A stretch of 64,000 nucleotides of DNA, taken from Ascidia mentula. Its lineage: Eukaryota; Chordata; Ascidiacea; Phlebobranchia; Ascidiidae. The notes beneath the pieces are model-generated. The model had not been told where the DNA came from. It did no database searches and saw only the letters and a list, made by a program, of their open reading frames with translations. Position numbers and translations under genes: made by a program. The stretch lies in assembly GCA_947561715.1 (NCBI GenBank), contig OX387202.1:10367001-10431000 (forward strand). Direction: 5' to 3'. Positions 1 to 11,723 of this stretch are shown here, one piece after another (position 1 is the first letter of the stretch; every line of letters starts with the position of its first letter).

Positions 1-2165
1 TGCGTTGCCGTTTTTGGCTGGCAACTTTACACTAATATTTTAATAACTTGCTTGCTATGTTCGTTTTTGAATGATGAACAGAGGGCTACGGACTCTAAAA
101 TATACTGTATGTGATACAAGAATCACAAAACGTTGAGAACCATTGGCTGATTTATTTTTTTCCGTATTGAATGTTTTTTATTTTCCATCGTTACCTCAGC
201 TCTACATAAAGCTGTTCTACGCCGACAGGCAACAATTTGCTGACACTACACCTTAACCAAAGCTGGATACACATCACTAACATGTTGTAGCCTACGTTAT
301 TTCCACAATATAATACTCTGTCGGTGCATAATACAGTCAATAAACATTAGTACACTCGTGTCAGGAGTTAAAAGTGTCAGGGGTACCCCTGGACTCTAGC
401 AGGATAAGTACAGTATTTGTCTGCATATGTTCAGAAAACTTCGACAAAGTTTAAAGGCAGTCGCATATTCTAATTTTAACCAAATTTAAGAAGAACTAAA
501 GCACATTTAATTTCAACTACAATTTTATTTTAAAAAAGCCAAAGTTTGATTGTATAAGTCTGATGACCTGTTCAGTAAGTTATTTTGGGCCACCTGTTTT
601 TTCTTTTTGTGAGTTTTGTGTGTAACTGTGTTAAAATTCTGAAATTTGAGCACAAAAATATGTCCATCAGGCAAACGTCAATATATATTTTTATTCAACT
701 AATTTTTTTTTAAAAGTGACGATTATGTTTATTTACAAAACATATTCAATTAAATAACAATAAATCAGACGGAACTGACCAGTTAAAGTTCAAGTGATCA
801 ATCTTGATCGACGTGTTCGTCACCAATGTTAACATATACTCGTTTAAACGATGATGTCTTACTGATTATCACGTTACTTTATTTTCAAATATCACAGTCT
901 TACTGTGGCGTTGATTCTTACTAATTCGTCCAAACCCTGACGCGGTCTGATCATCTAAATGGCATCACACCAGTTGTGACAATACCTGTTCGAGATGTCG
1001 AAAAATCTTTAAATTGCGTTGAGCGCACCGGGAAATGCTGCTCGATGCTTCAATTCTGAACATCATGTGTACCCAATTAAACCTAAATTATGTTTCTCCA
1101 ATACAAACTATTGTTGGACAGTCAGACAACACTTAAAATCCATGGTAAAAGATTTTTGGTTAAAGATCTGTATAAATCACATCAATAGAATTATTGACTT
1201 TGTGGATGGCTTGGTATAACCATTGTTATAACTTTACATTTGGAACATGTTTTACATTAACCTTAAGTATAGTATTGTATAAAAACGATTAATTAACCTT
1301 CCCTTAGACATAGGTGGCTGGAAAGAGTGTTTCATTTTCTAGCTTGATTTTGATGATAGTAAAAAATTCAATGGACATACGGATTCTTCCATGCCCCGGG
1401 GATAACTCATATCATGCTGGGAATGCGATTGCGGGAAGGAAAGTACCTGGCATACTAACACCTCACAAACCTATTTCATTTTTAATCCCTTATTTGCCAT
1501 GATAGCGGCATCTGGTCAAATAATTGCAGGGTCAGCAGTTGAAAAGCAAATAAATGAGAAGTTTATTGCGTAAAAGATATTTGTTCTGTAATAAGTTTAA
1601 TTTGGAGAATATGATTTTCGAAGATTAATTTGAAATATTGTTAAAAATTGTTGGAAACAAACGATGTAAACATGTTGACTCGAGAAAGTTCGATGCAAGA
1701 GAATAATGTGCTATAAACATCGCAAGTGTAGGTGATCAAAAACAATGTAATCAGATAACTGATGCTAAAGTAATGTATAAAAGATACTGGTACCTTTACC
1801 CGATGAGTTTTGCACATTCGTACCAGTGTAACTAGAACTAGAACACAATATAAAAAGAATCCTCGCGGAGAGTGCGATTTGTCCCACTGACTCCAATTTG
1901 CCAAATCAAATCCTTCGCAGTGGGAATGTTTGGGAAAGCTTATTACTGTAATTTATACTGCATGGAAAATGCAGTACTGCGCCTCCTTCAGAATTAGCAT
2001 TGTAAATAAACGAAATTTCTATGCTAATCCATATAGCTGTTTTTGTGAGTAAGTTAATAAAAACGATTTTTAGAATCGACAATAACCCTGTTTACATGGC
2101 CAAGTCGACTTGAGCATCAAGAAATAAACGAAGAAGTGACTTCCAAGAGAAAATCCAAACGAACA
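1..2165. other. Intergenic, no gene seen
   Basis: This stretch is AT-rich with only short, unconvincing open frames. No splice-consistent exon or recognisable domain was found. The missing amino-terminal exons of the GPCR that begins near 2170 were looked for here, as a signal peptide or LDLa cysteine pattern, and not seen. Confidence 0.6.
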
Positions 2166-2169
2166 AAGA

Positions 2170-4697
2170 CAAAGGGGTCACACCGTTGCGATTTGCGAAA
2201 AATCCTACATACCTTTTAACTGGATAAATGATACCTTCGTAGATTGTGTTGATAAAACTGACGAAATTTGCTCATTTTTCAACATTACATGTCAATCTTG
2301 TTATTTGATGGCTCTAACATGCCCAAGTGAAAAGGATGCCAGAAATCTCATACATACTAATGCTAATATTACGTGCAATGAAGTTTTCAGTCAAACGTGC
2401 GCTACTGATGTTCATAATTGTGAAGTTGATAAAGCGATTTGTACAATTTCAACATGCAGTGAATCCTGCAAAAACGTTTTTTTCTGTGAAAATCAACAAC
2501 TTATTGCAAGTGAATACTTTTGTGACACGCAAGCTGTTTATGGCTGCAAGGACAAAAGTGACGAAATTTGTCATGGGTTTGGGTTTAAATGTTCTGGGTC
2601 AACAAGAAAAGGTGTTTGCGTTTTACCTCAAACCAACGTCTACGATTCAGTGGCTCAATGTTCTGACAGTTCAGATATTTGCTTCCTCAATGGACAGTTT
2701 AGATGTTTCCAGTGTTTGGACGGAAAAATGGTTGTTTCAAGCCAGCAAGTCTGTGACGGTGTGGTGGATTGCTTCGATATGTCAGATGAATGTTTGTGTA
2801 AAAATCAAACATTGTGTCGCGATATAGTAGGAGATTGTGCACACAACCAAATGCATTGTAAGGACAGTTCTACATGTGTGAACCAAGATAAGGTGTTGTG
2901 TAACACAAGTGTAAAGTGTGTCAACCAAACTAACACAAAATATTGTTCAACTGCCACGGTATTAGTGCAAAATGAATGTATAGCAGATGGCAGCATTTTG
3001 AAAGGCAAAATATGGGTAATGATTCGATGTGCGTTACAGTTATGACGGAATTGTTTACATCATATGCTTCGATATGGGGAGGGATAGCTGAACTAAACTA
3101 TCCTTTGTGGTGTGATGGATCTGTCAAAGACGGTATCGGAGTTATCGGCGAACGTTTTTGTCCCAACAGGTTTAAGTGTTTTAGCAATGGAGAAATTAAC
3201 ATAGATAACCAAAGAGTCTGTGATGGAATAATTGATTGTGACGACAAATCAGATGAATTTCTAAATCTTTGTAACAATACCCGCTACTACTGCAGAAGTA
3301 AAGGAAAGAATTCCATAAATAGAGATCATGTTTGTGACGGAATAATTGATTGTCACGACGTATCTGATGAAAGCAGGTGTCGCTGTGAAAATACCAGGTT
3401 TTATTGCACCAACAAACTTCCTTTATCCGTTGAAATAGGGCTTATACAGAACGGAATTAATGATTGCTCAGACGGAAGTGACGAATGTGTCAATTTGGAT
3501 AGAAACGCTTTTGCAGACGTCAACGAAATGATCGCAAATCCCGTCTATCGCGGTATCTTCTGGTTGACAGGCATCTTAGCAATGGGAGGGAATTCGTTTG
3601 TATTTGTTACAACCACACTTGATTTGATTAAAGTCAACAAAAATAACAATTTGTTTATTAATACAAGCGTTTTTGTTCTTAATCTATGCGTTTCTGACCT
3701 TCTCATGGGAGTTTATCTACTAGCAGCCATAATACAAGCTAACAGATATTCTGGATCTTATTGTTTGTTTGATAAAGAATGGAGATCAAGTAGCTTGTGT
3801 TCAGGACTTGGGGCACTTCAACTGGTATCATCAGAAGCATCAGCACTCACAATGACAGCTATGACAACATTTCGCCTGATATCGGCCTATAAACCTTTCC
3901 ATATGCGAAATGTCGGTATTACGAAAACTTTAATTGCTGAATTGTCTTGTTGGATATTAGCTATTTTGATGGCAACCGTTCCTTTGCTTCACCCAACTTC
4001 TGAGTACTTTGTAACTGATGTTTGGTTTCCAAACAACTTTTTTGAAACAGATTTTGTGTCAAGAGAAAACATGATGTTACTTGCAGAAAGAATTTCGTTA
4101 TCAGAGCCAGAGTCTTGGTACGATGTTAAGCGTACAATTGTAAGTGCCTTTCCACGTAATTCTATTAAAAGAGAGTTTGGATATTATGGTGGAACGAGCG
4201 TCTGTATGCCACGTTTTTTTGCAACAACCAATGAGTATGCTTGGGAATATTCAACATTCCTTATTACACTCAACTTTCTCATGTTTATCTACATAGTGGT
4301 TGCTAATTTTCTTGTTTACAAGCGAAGCAACCGCATGAGAGGCTCCAGGAGAAATGACATCAGCTCCCGGATGCAGAAGAGAATCACCAGGTTGATTTTG
4401 ACCGACTTTTGTTGCTGGATTCCAATTTGTGTTATGGGATTTTTGAGTTTTGGAGGAATGAAGATGCCAGGAGATTCTTATGTGCTGAGTGCTTGTATGT
4501 TGCTTCCAATCAACAGCGCCCTTAACCCCTTGCTCTACTCCAAATCATTAGAAGAGCTATTGTCGAAGATAAAAGAATGGCTCGTTTCCAAAATATCATC
4601 ATCACGTACATCAAGGAGTCGTTCGTCTGAATTAAGCGTTAGATACAATCCCCGTGCTGAGCAGAGTGATGATCGAGTAATTGAGATTGTTGAATGA
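2170..4697 (+). pseudogene. LDLa-repeat relaxin-receptor-like GPCR, copy 1, with one frame change
   Basis: This encodes an LDLa-cysteine-rich ectodomain followed by a class A 7TM domain. The same architecture is intact at 31802-35728, which is the basis for the call. The open frame extends upstream of the first ATG (2308) to about 2190, giving an LDLa-like segment with the pairs DCVDKTDE and CQSC, so the copy starts mid-ectodomain and lacks the seven amino-terminal LDLa modules. A frame change falls between about 2985 and 3025: homology to the intact copy runs in one frame up to NECIADGS and in another from ELFTSY onward. After it come three LDLa modules (CDGIIDCDDKSDE type) and seven membrane segments. 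The NPLLY motif of TM7 is present, with FRL in place of DRY at the end of TM3. The frame change could be a true mutation, an undetected tiny intron or an assembly error. The 7TM half is otherwise undamaged, so decay is recent or absent. Confidence 0.75.
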
Positions 4698-5367
4698 TGA
4701 GTGGAGATGTTTTATCCTTATTATTTTTGGTTCGAACATAATGAACCTTCTGTAAACAATTACGACATAAATGTGTTATTGTGGCCAAGATTTCAAAAAC
4801 AACAAACCTGACAAACGTTTGAGATTCCGAAATTTCAAACCACGTTTTTAGAAATTTTGTTTCAGTTTTGTCTAAAATATGTTGATATCGATTTAGCGAA
4901 CGTCATACTTAACAAACGTTGCAAACTTTTATTCCGATCCAATGTTGTCTGTTCTTTTGATTTGGTTTAGTTATACTGTATTGTAAAATTTCCCCGAATT
5001 CGTAAATATTTTATCATTCTTTTGGTAATACTACTAGTGACTTGTATGTAACTTACATTGTTTTGGAACAGAGAAAAAAACACTGTAAAAACAATCAATT
5101 CCAGTATATAACGAAAGATGTAGCAGGCAAATGAGGCCCAGGAGTTCCCAACCATCAAGCAACATATAGAAACAACTACAAGCCGTAATGTGTGGGCTTT
5201 CTGTTGCAGCAGCGGTGTAACACTATAGGAAGGCCGTCTGTCTGCCACATAAGATAAAATAAATATCTCAATGGCTGTCTGTCTAAAACGCACAAATTTC
5301 TTTTCCTGTAGACCACCATATTCTCGTCAAGTTTTTTGTATTCGTGAGAAATGTAGGAAATGTGGTA

Positions 5368-5700
5368 ACAGAAATCAAGTTGTGAAACAACGATAAGACG
5401 GCTCTGCGCTACCATTTTGTAAACGCGCACCCACCAGTAGGAACGCGCCTAAGCATTTTTATGTTGTTTTTCGGTAGTATTTGTGGAACAGCCAAACGCT
5501 AAAAGGCTGGATGTGTGCAAAGACATGTGGCTGAACCGTAAGCAAGCCTTAACAAACATCCAAAAAATAATTCACGGCTTCCTGTTTTGTTTGGTGTGTT
5601 TTATGAATGGAGTACATCTTTTATCATTGTTTTTGATGTTGTGTAATGACGTCGTGCGTTCGTGCTGTGGGTCGTTAATATTTTGCGTGCTCACGTAATT
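5368..5700 (+). mobile_element. Penelope-like element 3' fragment (fossil)
   Basis: This piece matches, in opposite orientation, the 3' end of the Penelope-like fossil at 16566-17870, and in the same orientation the piece at 17871-19255. It carries no complete coding region. It also preserves an uninterrupted version of the site where a piggyBac-like element sits in the other copy. It is a short broken remnant. Confidence 0.6.
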
Positions 5701-8243
5701 CGCACTATCTTATCTTTCTGCCTCCGGTATTAGAAGGACTGTGAAGTTTGCAGTTGTGTACATGCAGTGGTAGGGGACATTGTGCTCACCATTTCAGTTT
5801 TATTTTTATTTGTTTTCTAACACATGGCTCTAACATGTCCAAAATGATATACAACGTAACATTTTAGTGTCGTAACACAATTGAAAAAAAAAAATAGTTT
5901 GCAAAACTCGACCCAAATCAAAAATGTAATGATCAAAAGGTTTCTTTTCGATCTAGTGTTCGCTGACGGTCGCCTTCACGAAGAAATTTATTTTTAAACG
6001 CTAAAACTCTCTTTGTGGGAGGATGTAGCGCAATGTAGGTTACGCGAGTCAAAATAATAATTACTGGAAAAACAACACCTTAGTTTTTCCAGTTAGTCGA
6101 TATTATGATAGGCGTAAACAAGTTGTAATAATTTTACACGAAAGACGCCTGACTCGATAACCCTTATGGTTTTGTCGGCGCCCGTGCTATTTATTTAGCT
6201 TACTTACGTCATAGCTCTTTATCGGCTCTGGTGGTGGCGTGTGATTTCTATGTCAGCTCTGGGGTGAGGTCAAAATGAGAGATGAATGTGTCACGGAATT
6301 ATTTCGGCAACCTAACGCTGCCTCCCTAATTCCGACAAAAAGGCCCGGACCTGCAATAACGGCTCACCACTTAAGCCAAAATACATGGTTTCACTAAATG
6401 GGCGCCTGACTTTAAAGTGCATATGACACGGTAATGACAAACTTTCCGTAAAACTAAAGGTACATTTACAACTAACATATATCCGGTTCTACGCCATCTA
6501 AAAAATGTACTGCACAAAACGTAGCGGCGACCAAAAATCGTAAACCTTTTTCGCTGTGGCGAAATTGACATCACGCAGGGCGCTCGCGTCCAAAAATGCA
6601 TTGTCCACATAGGAGAAGGCGCCTTATATTGCAGATATCGAATATTTTCAAACATAGGAGAATCCACAGATTACGTTACCTCAAAGGTCGGGACAAGGTT
6701 TTACATCACACAAAATATGTCAATGTGACGTCACAAACCAAACGCTTATTCGTACCGGATTATCGGAAGAACAAAGGTTATAGCAGAAACAACGACACTA
6801 CTCTGTACTTCGAAAAGACAGGGATAGTGCGTTTCTTTGCTCAGTGACATTACATGACGTCATTTTGGGTGTGATGTCACAACTTTAACCTCACCTTTGT
6901 GTTGACTTTAGTTTGATGATTCCAACATTTGTAGTTACAACTATATAGCGAAAAATACATTAGTAGTTGGTTGTGGAGAATGGCAACGTAACTAGCAGGC
7001 AACGCTACTGTCGGACAAAAAGTGGTACTATGACAGAATAACAGTGTTGTGTTGCATCATCAGATAATTTGGTCGGTTTTTCTCGGCGGTCTTTGCCAGC
7101 CTCAAAATTTAATTAACCTACTTCTATTTTTTGCTGTGAGTGGACAAAATGACAATGCTAAATTAAGGGTTTGTCTCTGTCGTGTTTTTAAAAGTTTATG
7201 TATTTTTAAGTTATAAACATCTCTTAGTTTCATTGTTAACATTTTTACGTGTCTCATGCACTTTAATAAACGAACTAATGCGATAAAACGTACGTACATA
7301 CAATACCAGTAAACGCCAATAAACCCTTCAAGAGTACTTGCTTGTTTGGCGACACTAAAAACAACCGTATAACACAACGCCCATCTCAAGACTACTGGTC
7401 ATGCACACAGCACTCCTTGCACCGGCCAATCAACCAATCAACAACTTGCAGGTGAACCAATGGAGCGTTACGGGATGTGGCAAACATAGAAAATAAACAC
7501 AAAGGGAAGTTTGATAAAACGTGAGTGCAAGAAACAGATAAAAAACAAAAGCATAGTGCGATGTGTTGTGCGTGTAAGGTTTGAACCTCACCAGCAAACC
7601 GTTGTATCCGAATAAACAGTTTATTATCAGGCTATGGGAATAAATCCCAAGCCGGCGAATAGCTTGTAGAGTCTCAGTAATAATAGCAGTGTAACAGTAA
7701 TACGATAGAACAAGTAGAATCGAATGGAATGAATTTACAGGCACACTAGGCTTTTTAAAGCTCTCCATACTGAGCGCTGATTGGTCAATAATGTCACGTG
7801 ATATCATGAGGCGCTTGAAGTAATATAATACATGAACATAGGTGTGATGTGACATAAGCAAAGGAGAACATTTTATGTCGTAAACAGGATGTTGAATGAA
7901 TCACTTTACTCGAGAACATTCGATGAGTTTATCATATGGGTCGCAGTATGGGATTTTGCAAAACTTGTGCACACGAAACATTACGAAATATAAACACTGA
8001 TTTCTGTGACGTATGTTACAAATACTTCCCCCCAGATTTGCAGGTGATGAATATAACATCAGCTGTGGGCGATTAAAAAGATGGTTAATGCGATTGAACG
8101 AATAAAACGCAAATGGTGGGTGCGGAAAAAATGATATAATACGCAAATTTGGTATGTTATTAATAGAGACTATCTCGGTTATAATGGTGCACAAGGAATA
8201 GTCATAACAAACGTGCAATGACATGCGAATACACAAAGGGTAA
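5701..8243. other. Non-coding, shared flank of the duplication
   Basis: No gene was recognised. The parts around 5710-6230 and 7150-7572 are duplicated near 19260-19920 and 19980-20372. A perfect 11-bp-stem hairpin lies at 6063-6093 (stem ACTGGAAAAAC). Open frames here are shadows without recognisable domains. Confidence 0.6.
6063..6093. repeat. Perfect hairpin with a loop inverted in the duplicate
   Basis: Stem ACTGGAAAAAC and its complement enclose AACACCTTA. In duplication copy B (about 19751-19777) the same position has TAAGGTGTT between GGAAAAAC and GTTTT, the exact reverse complement of the loop. Confidence 0.85.
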
Positions 8244-8594
8244 TTACTGTGTCATGGGGCTGATAACAATGCGGGAAACTTCACCCTTTAAAAAGATATT
8301 TGATCTGCTAGTTTTATTGATATTTAAGTTTGTCCGAGCCCGTGCTAGATAATGAGCAATAGTTGGTCTTACACGTGGGTATAGGCGTAGCCAGACATGC
8401 TTAATTGCAAAACCCGTTAATATGACACCCCAAATTAAGGATAAAATGACTAAAATATCCAAGATACTGCTCCAAAATGGGTCTGTTATAGAGGAGAGTG
8501 TCATTAATAACGTTTGTTTAAGTACTGAATGGATGCTGCTTGAGATGCGCAAGTTTGCCACATCCGACGTTTTGGAGAAGTTCTTTGCCTCCAA
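8244..8594 (-). CDS. Unrecognised open frame with one membrane segment
   Basis: This is an open frame of about 116 codons without an ATG at its upstream end; the first ATG is internal, at MTLSSITDPF. It includes one strongly hydrophobic stretch (ILDILVILSLIWGVIL) followed by a basic segment, which would fit a single-pass or carboxy-terminal membrane segment. A possible acceptor AG precedes it near 8607. A second open frame of similar look lies at 8748-8957 on the same strand, but no consistent splice was found between them. No family is recognised. It could be a terminal exon of an unknown gene or chance. Confidence 0.2.
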   Translation of the reverse strand: MEAKNFSKTSDVANLRISSSIHSVLKQTLLMTLSSITDPFWSSILDILVILSLIWGVILTGFAIKHVWLRLYPRVRPTIAHYLARARTNLNINKTSRSNIFLKGEVSRIVISPMTQ

Positions 8595-9504
8595 AATACG
8601 AGTCTAAGCGTTCATTCTGCGGTTTGCTCTGTGCCAGTGACGCGAGAATGGAGTCGAGATCCCTAAGCGGGTAATTAGGGGTTCCTATAAGAACATTCTA
8701 TAGAATGTTTGAAGCTTCGATAAAGTTATCTTACTTAATCGACATATTTATAGGAAGCAGTTGCGAGGATAATTGGTTGATATTCGTTCAACGTGGGACA
8801 TTGTATAATTAATAAACCGATAGGTTTTTCCTTGTATTTTAAAGTGAAAAATCCTATTAGGTTGGTAGTGCTCTACAAACTGTACCTTTGAGTGTAATTC
8901 TCCGTTAGAGTACAGCTCGCGCTTATTTACAACAGAGCGCTTTCTGTGATGCAACAATCGTTGCCTTAATTGTTAGATCTTTGCGTGGCAAAAGGCGTGG
9001 AGTGTTGCGTGAAATGCTTGAAACACTTTGTTATTCAGAGCATTTGGGTTGGCGTTTGGCGTTTGGCGCTTGCTGCTGAGTGTGAAAAGGTGTAAAAATG
9101 TGAAGTTGTTAAGGTAAGTTAACTTTTGTGGTGTTGAACTTGTTTTTTTTCTACGCAACGATAATATTCCGGCTTCAGGCTGAAAAGATAAAATGCATGT
9201 CTTTAAGGTAAAATAGTTGTCAGATATTTGGCCAGGTAGTAAATGTTTTTTTTTCAACAATATGCAATTCGACCGAGAACCGAAAAAATCAAACAAGCCA
9301 ATCAGCAGAGTTAGCAAAAAAATCAACATGCTTTAAACAGGCTATCAACAAAATGCGAAAACAATTATTTCATTGCGGTTTACGATAACTTAGCATGAGG
9401 AAGTCTACGGTTTAATTAAAATACTGATCAATAATACGAATATTTTAACATAGCATAATTGAAAAAGAGCAAATGTAGGCGGCATTGCGATTGTTCATGG
9501 TGTT

Positions 9505-11723
9505 TTATACAAGAAAACCCTTTCGAAGGGGGTCTTCTTCTTCAAATTCAAACTCGTGACATCCGGTTCTGTAGGCTTTGTTTTTGATTTCAATGATCAC
9601 CGCATCTTTTTTGCCAACCTTAGTTGCTTTAACTGCTGATACAGTTGCACTGCACACGAAAAATGCACATTTCATTGTTGATAATATGAAATGTTTCACA
9701 TTCCTGTACGGAAAGTATTTTTTTATGATACATGATACGATTTTTCGAAGTGCTTTTTTTTTGCTTGCTACAGCTAAAATTAAGCAACACTAATGACGTT
9801 GTACACTCGCTTGTACACTGTATGGAAAAAAAATTTGCAAACAGGTAATTTCGAGCAATCAAGAAAATCCCCGTCTTTAACAGACGATAATTTTTTCATT
9901 GTAACATGGCAATATGGAAACACTGTTCATCGAATTGTTTGTAGCTTCAACAATCTAATTAAAAGGCTGTCCTAAATGCTGTAAACATTGATATGCATAT
10001 TAAACGTTTCCACATAAATTCCTATGCCATTATCCGTATACACAAGGGCCCATGAGGGAGAGAAGTACCTGTTTGAGAACTTCTTTTGGAAATAAAATCA
10101 CAACATTTTTTGAGAAAGTCAGCTATATTCCCTAGTCAACAGTTTTTGGGCCCGTATTTTGCTATTCAGGGCCCATCTAAACTGGTATATGGACCCATTT
10201 ATTGTAGGGCCTGAGAATATTCAACATAATCATTGGAAGACAGACGCCTTTTAAACAATTGTGGTTATTTCTCTCACCATTGTTTTGTCACAATACTTCC
10301 ATAATCACGTGTCTCGCCGAGTTTTAGTTTTCCGCTAAAATAGTCGAAAGCTGCTCGACAAGTAGATCCGGAGCCGCAGAAACCGCGGTTCACCTGTAAC
10401 CGACATGGATTTGTAAATCCTGGAATTTGTCTTCTTTTTAAACCTTGCCTTGGAAATAAAATTGCACGAATATTTCGCTTGCATCCTCTTTGACCCTATG
10501 CAGTATATGTTTTTCTAGTAACTATTTAAAACCGCGCTTTTGGCTTAGATCCAAAAGAATCCTATTGCCAAACCGTGTTCAATAATTAGATGGTAGCACG
10601 TTTGTTTAAAGTAAAGGCAGCTCACTGAAAACATTAAATCAATGTTCGTTTGAGGGCAAACAAAGTTTTGTTCCTAAACTCACCATGGACTCGCCAACCA
10701 CGATGAAATGAAACGAAAACGATGTATGATTTCTATCCGCAATAATGGTACCGCTGACTGGAACTTCTTTCTGTCAACAAAACAAACAATTTTACTAAAA
10801 TTTGTCCTTTAAACACCGTTTCAGTTGTCAGTGTTCTAACCCAAGCTTCGATTGCTCGTTCCGTGACGTCATCACCTAATGACGTCATAGCGCTGATCTC
10901 ATTTTTATCAATGTCGATTTTGAGTTCGTCCTGGTAAACCACCACGTAGTAGGCACCGCCGTACACGAGGTTGGCACTTATTTCCAAACCTGTCGATAGT
11001 TTTAAACTTCGGTCTGCAAAACAAAAGCAGCAAGAGTTACATAGATTTTTTTTGGAGCCCGAAATTTGACTGAAAAATGCACCTTTTGCGTGCACGAACG
11101 AAGGCACCATGTTCAAGCGAATGTTTCCAACTTTCCCATTGGTCCATTCTGCGTAACACGTGACCAGACCGGGAGGACATTGGACGACCAACTTTGTTTC
11201 CGGTTCAGTGCCTTGAATCAAACCGTGTTCCAGCAAGTACCTTAGCAGTGTATATTGGTAAGATTAAACATATATGTGCTTAATGTAGGGTTGGCTGTAT
11301 TAAGTTAAATTGTAGTTAAACAACTTAAATTGTAGTTAAACCACCTTGTAAAGCAAATAGTCGCCTCTCCGCACATCGGCAAGTACATGGTAGCTGCGCA
11401 AAAGATCACACCGACGTCGGCCACTGATTGGTCGTGAGCCACTGGCATGACAACGGTCATGGATCGGTAACCACGGGGTTCCCAACATAGCTGCCTGTGA
11501 TATGAGGTGAGCTTTTTTACGTTGGCAAATGTCTTCTACTACAATGCACTGTAAAGATGCAGATTTCAGTCGCACAATCCACTTACTTGCGAATGAAATC
11601 CAGGTTTTCGTGCACGTATTGCTTTCTCTCCTCAAAGCAGCTTCCTTCGATTTTCGGTAGTCCTCCGGTAATGATCCGCATAGGGGAACCCCCGCAATGG
11701 TAGTCGATGGTCTTGAGGCGCAT
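9505..11723 (-). CDS. Proline racemase / hydroxyproline epimerase family protein
   Basis: Seven exons on the minus strand: 11723-11587, 11494-11345, 11240-11083, 11013-10817, 10770-10684, 10393-10278 and 9649-9505. All introns are GT-AG with matching phases, giving 329 residues, normal for this family. It begins MRLKTIDYHCGG, the family's amino-terminal motif. WEPRG follows at about residue 51, and MCGEAT (Cys87) and FCGSG (Cys249) occupy the two active-site positions. YGGAYY and EDPLRKGF near the end are also family hallmarks. Known members use a Cys/Cys pair for racemases and epimerases, or Cys/Thr for animal trans-3-hydroxyproline dehydratase (L3HYPDH). This protein has Cys/Cys, so epimerase or racemase chemistry is more likely than dehydration. 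The usual His after MCG is Glu, and the usual Asp before the second motif is Asn, so activity is uncertain. No signal peptide is seen; a cytosolic enzyme is inferred. The exon 4 donor is the least certain boundary. Confidence 0.88.

Larger units (their letters stand above)
3495..7572 (+). repeat. Segmental duplication, copy A
   Basis: This block recurs in the same order and orientation at about 14738-20372. Shared stretches include the 7TM coding region, the GPCR 3' flank, a fragment with a Penelope-like 3' end (5368-5700), and a tail ending near 7572 at a GTGCGTG context. Copy A has about 0.9 kb (6240-7150) that is absent from copy B. Copy B carries extra elements. The left boundary lies inside the GPCR exon at the end of the LDLa region. 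Boundaries were read by eye and may be off by tens of bases. Confidence 0.8.

Noticed and set aside
7430-8236. Two open frames of 143 and 111 codons on the minus strand
   Set aside because: The first lies in the duplicated flank and is broken in the other copy. Neither shows a recognisable domain.
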